This document shows, piece by piece, positions 6,231-9,477 of a stretch of 9,477 nt of DNA. Below the pieces are notes generated by a model. That model saw only the letters and a program-made list of their open reading frames with translations, had not been told where the DNA came from and ran no database searches. The translations under genes and the position numbers were made by a program. Every line of letters begins with the position of its first letter. Positions within the stretch are counted from its first letter, which is position 1. Origin of the DNA: Candidatus Methanomethylicus sp. (GTDB lineage: Archaea; Thermoproteota; Methanomethylicia; Methanomethylicales; Methanomethylicaceae); contig JAJRAB010000024.1 of NCBI GenBank assembly GCA_028683025.1, forward strand, positions 1 to 9,477, given 5' to 3'.

Positions 6231-6571
6231 GGGATGTGCGTTATTAAGAATAAGGTCGCCTGCCAGGGAATTTGGTCGGCTATATGCAAATGGGGGAAAT
6301 GAGAAATTTAACTCCCATCCAGGCATACTGCGAAGGTAATCAAATCACCTTGACAGCTTCCATTGAAGCGCTACTTGCTTCATCTGAATTGCAGTGGTCA
6401 GCCTCAGCTATGCTAGAAGAATGGTCAGATGGAGAACTACAAAGTTACCAGTCAGACTATTTGCCAGATGAGGGTTTCCAGTCGCTTAAGCTAACACCAG
6501 AAAATAGGGCCATTTGAACCCAATACAACTGCGTCCGTGAGATCTGTATGGCTAACTGTTGCAAAACCATA
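6231..6571. other. Intergenic stretch without a convincing gene
   Basis: Between the exporter promoter and the surface-protein gene there is a stretch with no recognisable gene. The plus strand has an 81-codon open frame (TTG 6272 to 6517, with ATGs from 6284). It has no clear ribosome binding site, signal peptide, membrane segment or recognisable motif. The minus strand has only frames that run under neighbouring genes. A TATA-like TTATTAAGAATAAGG at 6241-6255 could serve a short plus-strand transcript. No tRNA-like or other RNA structure was recognised. Confidence 0.4.
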
Positions 6572-6599
6572 AGTAATCATATCTCCAGAAGAGATTACT
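6572..6599. promoter_or_regulatory. Inverted repeat in front of the large surface-protein gene
   Basis: AGTAATC (6572-6578) and GATTACT (6593-6599) are perfect reverse complements 14 bases apart. Within them ATCTC (6581-6585) and GAGAT (6591-6595) form a second, alternative stem. A weak TATA-like CCATAAGTAA overlaps the left arm and would place the start near 6600, 27 bases before the ATG at 6627. An operator or a 5' hairpin are both possible. Confidence 0.35.
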
Positions 6600-6615
6600 G
6601 AAAAATCGACTTTAT

Positions 6616-6620
6616 GGTGA
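6616..6620 (+). promoter_or_regulatory. Ribosome binding site (GGTGA) of the large surface-protein gene
   Basis: GGTGA, complementary to the archaeal anti-Shine-Dalgarno, ends six bases before the ATG at 6627. This fixes the start directly in front of a signal peptide. Confidence 0.6.
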
Positions 6621-6626
6621 AAACGA

Positions 6627-9461
6627 ATGCGCATAAAACAATTTATCCTCTTCCTGCTAGTGCTCTCGTCACTAGTTCCTATTTCATTCCAGTCACCCGT
6701 AATAGCCTCTGTTGGCGCGCCCCGTATCGGTGCCATTGATTCCAATGGCAACCTGCTGCTAGCCAACAGCTCTGTCTCGATTACTGCTGGTGAACTCTAT
6801 CCCACCAGTGTTGACTCCTCCCCTGCCTATTCCTACAGCTTTGCAATATTCTTCAGCTACGGCAATGACACCCTCGTTACTTTCTCTGGTGCTCAGTTCA
6901 GCCTCTACCTGAGCAAAAATGGCTACTCTTCCATATCGCCCGATGATGTTCCCTATGCATCCGATTTTTTTGTCAATGACCTTTACCAGGGCTTTCCTAC
7001 TAACATAACTTGCAGCAACCCCACACTCAAGGGAGGATCGGCAATATTCCAGCTGGGCACGGAGATGCTCCATAACCCTTCCACAGGGGAGAACATGAGC
7101 TGCCGAGTGTTGGTGGGTCCAGTTCCAATCGGCATATCTGCCGACTACAAATATGTCAAAATCTTTGACGGCGCATCATCCCTGATTGCTGTAAGTTCTC
7201 AAGTCGTGAACATACTCCCCTACTTTGCCCTGACCCCGGAGTCAGGTTCGGCTGGGACGTTTGTGACAGTAAATGGGACTGGTTTGCCTGAAGGCAGACA
7301 CTATGGCATATACTACATGTCTCCCATCAGTGGTTTGGTGGCAGAAGTCGCCGCCAATTCAATTGGTCTAGTCAACTATTCATGGAACATGGCGGATCTG
7401 GCCAATAACTTTTCTATTGACCCTGTTCAGACCATTGCCATAACCGTTCGCGATTTGGTTACAAATTCGTCGGTTGGCAATCTTACCTTCACCGAATACA
7501 GCCGCGTCTTTACTCTAATCCAAGGTGAATCGAATGCCACCAATTCAGGCAATGGAACTGCAACCGTTGACGTTAAGGCTCTTGGAAGCCTCCTGATCGC
7601 TGGAGATTACTTCAATCCAGGCAACATCTCATTCTCTATAGGCAACGTGGTTTTAGGCACCGCTTCAGTTTATGCCAACTCCAGCTTCAATGCAACATTT
7701 GAAGTTCCTCCCCTTACAAACGGGCTCCACACCGTTAGCTGCCTCAACAATGGTGTGTCATATACTTTCAAAGTGAATGCCCTGCCTACATTGATCGGGG
7801 CACCTGCCTCAGGCCCTGTTGGTTCAATGGCTCAGCTGCAGGCCTACTCTTTCCTCCCCAATACGACCTACTACATTTATTGGTACGGACTCAGCATGGG
7901 GGATGGAACTTGGTATAACCTTGCTAATGCCACGACCAACTCTACTGGGCAATTCTCAACCAGCATTACTATCCCATCCTCCTATGGCGGATCCCATGCT
8001 GTTGCAGCCACCTCTTCATTCTCTGGCAACAGCAATGGCTCAATTGCTATCTATGCCTTTACAACCTTTACCTCAAGACCTGCATTCAATTACATGATTA
8101 CATTCCAGCTAATCGGCATAGGATCGGATTATGTTGGCCCTGTCCTGACTATTGATGGGAATTCCTATACCGCAGCGCAACTGCCCCAAAGTATCACTTG
8201 GACTGAAGGGACATTGCACAACTATTCCTGGTCATCACCACTTCTCTCCTCATCCTCAGGGAAACGCTACATTTGGTCATCGACGTCTGGAATTGCTGCG
8301 AACCAATCTGGAAGCATCCTTGTTTCCGGTGCCGGGACTTTGACTGGCAGCTTCCAAATTCAGTACCAGCTTATTATCCAAGCTTCGCCTTCCAATGGCG
8401 GCATTGTGGCTCCATCGGGTACAACATGGCAAAATTCCAACAATAACGTCCAGCTCAATGCAACTCCCCTCCAAGGATTTACCTTCGAGAGATGGGGCGG
8501 GGATTTGGCTTCATCCCAAAACCCGTTAGTGATCAACATGACAGGTCCGAAATCTATCGTGGCCAATTTTGAGGAGATGCCCCATGACGTCCAAATTACT
8601 TTCCAGCAGTCTGTTATCGGTTCTGATTCAGTAGGTACGGTGCTTGTTGTCGACGGCACATCCTACATGGCAAACCAGTTGCCCCTGACTCTGACCTGGC
8701 TCTCCGGGACTTCCCATAACTATTCCTGGTCTTCACCAGCCCAGACATCCCTGTCTGGTAAGCGCTATGCCTGGCTATCGTCATCTGGTCTGGCAGGCAA
8801 TCAATCTGGGATGATAATTGCCCCTCACGACAACGGTTACATCACTGCCAGTTACCAAACCCAATTCAAGCTTGTTGTGCAATACAATGCCACATCAGGC
8901 AATGCAATCCCTAGTGGAATCAACTGGTACAATGTAGGCACAACAGTTCAATTGAATGCGACTCCTGCTTTAGAATACTATTTTGCAAATTGGAGCGGAA
9001 GCATATCCAGCCAAGAAAGTAGTTACCAATTAATAATCAACAGTGAGAAGGCAGTTGCTGCCAACTTCGTGCCAAAGAACATAGCCCCCGTGAACATCTC
9101 GCTGGTTTCTTCCAGCATGGTGACAGGCAATCCGATCACCATTTCAGGCACTATTGGAACCTACATTCCTGTGAACATTACGCTATTGCAGTCAATAAAC
9201 GGCTCAGGCTTCTCTTACTTTGCATCTGTATCTGCTATCAATGGTTCTTTCCAGTACACCTTTACCCCGTCAGGAACAGGCACATACAAGTTCAAAGCCA
9301 ATTGGACAGGCAACAACGAGTATAGGAGCGCCGAATCATCTGAGGCTGCGGTTCAAGTAATCCCCCCTCCAATGGACTACACCCTCTATGTAATTGTAAT
9401 CGCTGTAACCGCCGTTGTGCTAGTCGTTGTAGCCTATCTACTACGTTCGAGGAGAAAGTAG
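6627..9461 (+). CDS. Large secreted Ig-like/InlB-like repeat surface protein with C-terminal anchor
   Basis: This 944-residue protein was not recognised as a named family. A signal peptide occupies about residues 1-28 (MRIK, then a hydrophobic core). An N-terminal domain of unknown type follows, with two cysteines near the TCSNPT and MSCRV segments. Next come TIG/IPT-like beta modules at about 199-290, 295-385 and 387-485, opening with phrases such as PESGSAGTFVTVNGTGL and APASGPVGS. Then come two tandem 159-residue repeats (490-648 and 656-814). Each contains a HNYSWSSP...SGKRY core and ends in a divergent InlB B-repeat-like segment (VQLNATP, then F-x-x-W, ending V-A-N-F). An Ig-like domain (818-908), a transmembrane helix (918-939) and the basic tail RSRRK complete it. 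It has about 30 N-x-S/T sequons. It is probably a glycosylated adhesin or cell-envelope protein. It is transcribed divergently from the exporter block behind GGTGA at 6616. Confidence 0.88.
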   Translation: MRIKQFILFLLVLSSLVPISFQSPVIASVGAPRIGAIDSNGNLLLANSSVSITAGELYPTSVDSSPAYSYSFAIFFSYGNDTLVTFSGAQFSLYLSKNGYSSISPDDVPYASDFFVNDLYQGFPTNITCSNPTLKGGSAIFQLGTEMLHNPSTGENMSCRVLVGPVPIGISADYKYVKIFDGASSLIAVSSQVVNILPYFALTPESGSAGTFVTVNGTGLPEGRHYGIYYMSPISGLVAEVAANSIGLVNYSWNMADLANNFSIDPVQTIAITVRDLVTNSSVGNLTFTEYSRVFTLIQGESNATNSGNGTATVDVKALGSLLIAGDYFNPGNISFSIGNVVLGTASVYANSSFNATFEVPPLTNGLHTVSCLNNGVSYTFKVNALPTLIGAPASGPVGSMAQLQAYSFLPNTTYYIYWYGLSMGDGTWYNLANATTNSTGQFSTSITIPSSYGGSHAVAATSSFSGNSNGSIAIYAFTTFTSRPAFNYMITFQLIGIGSDYVGPVLTIDGNSYTAAQLPQSITWTEGTLHNYSWSSPLLSSSSGKRYIWSSTSGIAANQSGSILVSGAGTLTGSFQIQYQLIIQASPSNGGIVAPSGTTWQNSNNNVQLNATPLQGFTFERWGGDLASSQNPLVINMTGPKSIVANFEEMPHDVQITFQQSVIGSDSVGTVLVVDGTSYMANQLPLTLTWLSGTSHNYSWSSPAQTSLSGKRYAWLSSSGLAGNQSGMIIAPHDNGYITASYQTQFKLVVQYNATSGNAIPSGINWYNVGTTVQLNATPALEYYFANWSGSISSQESSYQLIINSEKAVAANFVPKNIAPVNISLVSSSMVTGNPITISGTIGTYIPVNITLLQSINGSGFSYFASVSAINGSFQYTFTPSGTGTYKFKANWTGNNEYRSAESSEAAVQVIPPPMDYTLYVIVIAVTAVVLVVVAYLLRSRRK
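8094..9068 (+). repeat. Tandem pair of 159-codon repeats in the surface-protein gene
   Basis: Unit 1 (8094-8570) and unit 2 (8592-9068) encode proteins that align from M/Q-I-T-F-Q to V/A-A-N-F with equal length. Shared phrases are ITFQ, IGSD-x-VG, HNYSWSSP, SGKRY, NQSG, VQLNATP and ANF. A seven-codon linker separates them. They are clearly diverged at DNA level, so the duplication is old or maintained by selection. Confidence 0.8.
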
Positions 9462-9477
9462 GGCTCATTCCCTCGAG

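Noticed and set aside
6491..7073. Minus-strand frames under the start of the large surface gene
   Set aside because: They are shadows of the strong plus-strand gene, without motifs or ribosome binding sites.
9472..9477. CTCGAG (XhoI site) at the very end as a possible cloning junction
   Set aside because: A single six-base site at a window edge is expected by chance, and no vector sequence is visible.
1..9477. CRISPR array, tRNA, rRNA, insertion sequence or integrase
   Set aside because: No regularly spaced short repeats, cloverleaf, rRNA segments, transposase motifs or terminal inverted repeats were seen on either strand.

Overview
The window reads as chromosomal DNA of an uncultured or poorly described archaeon of moderate GC content. 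The evidence is TATA-like AT-rich boxes upstream of genes, Shine-Dalgarno sequences of the GGAGGTG/GGTGA type, a soluble dolichol-phosphate-mannose-synthase-like GT2 enzyme, large secreted proteins rich in N-glycosylation sequons with a C-terminal membrane anchor and basic tail, and a split MacB-type ABC exporter paired with a CARDB/COG1361-like surface protein. The phylum cannot be fixed from the sequence. The Ig-like and InlB-like surface repeats are a style found in TACK and Thermoplasmata-related archaea.

Layout. Positions 1-596 (+) hold the C-terminal half of a GT4 glycosyltransferase cut by the window edge. It converges on, and overlaps by 19 bp, a GT2 glycosyltransferase at 578-1375 (-). 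Positions 1376-1508 hold the GT2 promoter and a T-rich terminator for the gene upstream of it. From 6127 down to 1509 (-) runs a compact five-gene block: ABC ATPase, secreted CARDB-repeat protein, FtsX/MacB permease, a small zinc-finger protein, and a TetR-family regulator. The first three overlap by 14 and 4 bp. The zinc-finger gene lies 112 bp further on, and the TetR gene starts inside it behind a very strong ribosome binding site. Positions 6128-6626 are a regulatory intergenic region with several palindromes. Positions 6627-9461 (+) encode a 944-residue secreted, membrane-anchored protein with a tandem pair of 159-residue repeats.

How the parts may work together (inference). The ATPase and permease form a MacB/LolCDE-type mechanotransmission exporter. 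The CARDB protein sits where bacterial systems encode the MacA adaptor, and may be its archaeal extracytoplasmic partner. The TetR protein is a good candidate for repressing the block through an 18-bp palindrome (TGCAAG-N6-CTTGCA) that overlaps the predicted transcription start. The two glycosyltransferases could serve surface protein glycosylation, for which the divergent 944-residue protein, with about 30 sequons, is an obvious kind of substrate.

Most notable points: the MacA-less exporter block, the palindromes flanking its promoter, the nested zinc-finger/TetR arrangement, and poly-G tracts of 7-8 bases in the permease and CARDB genes.
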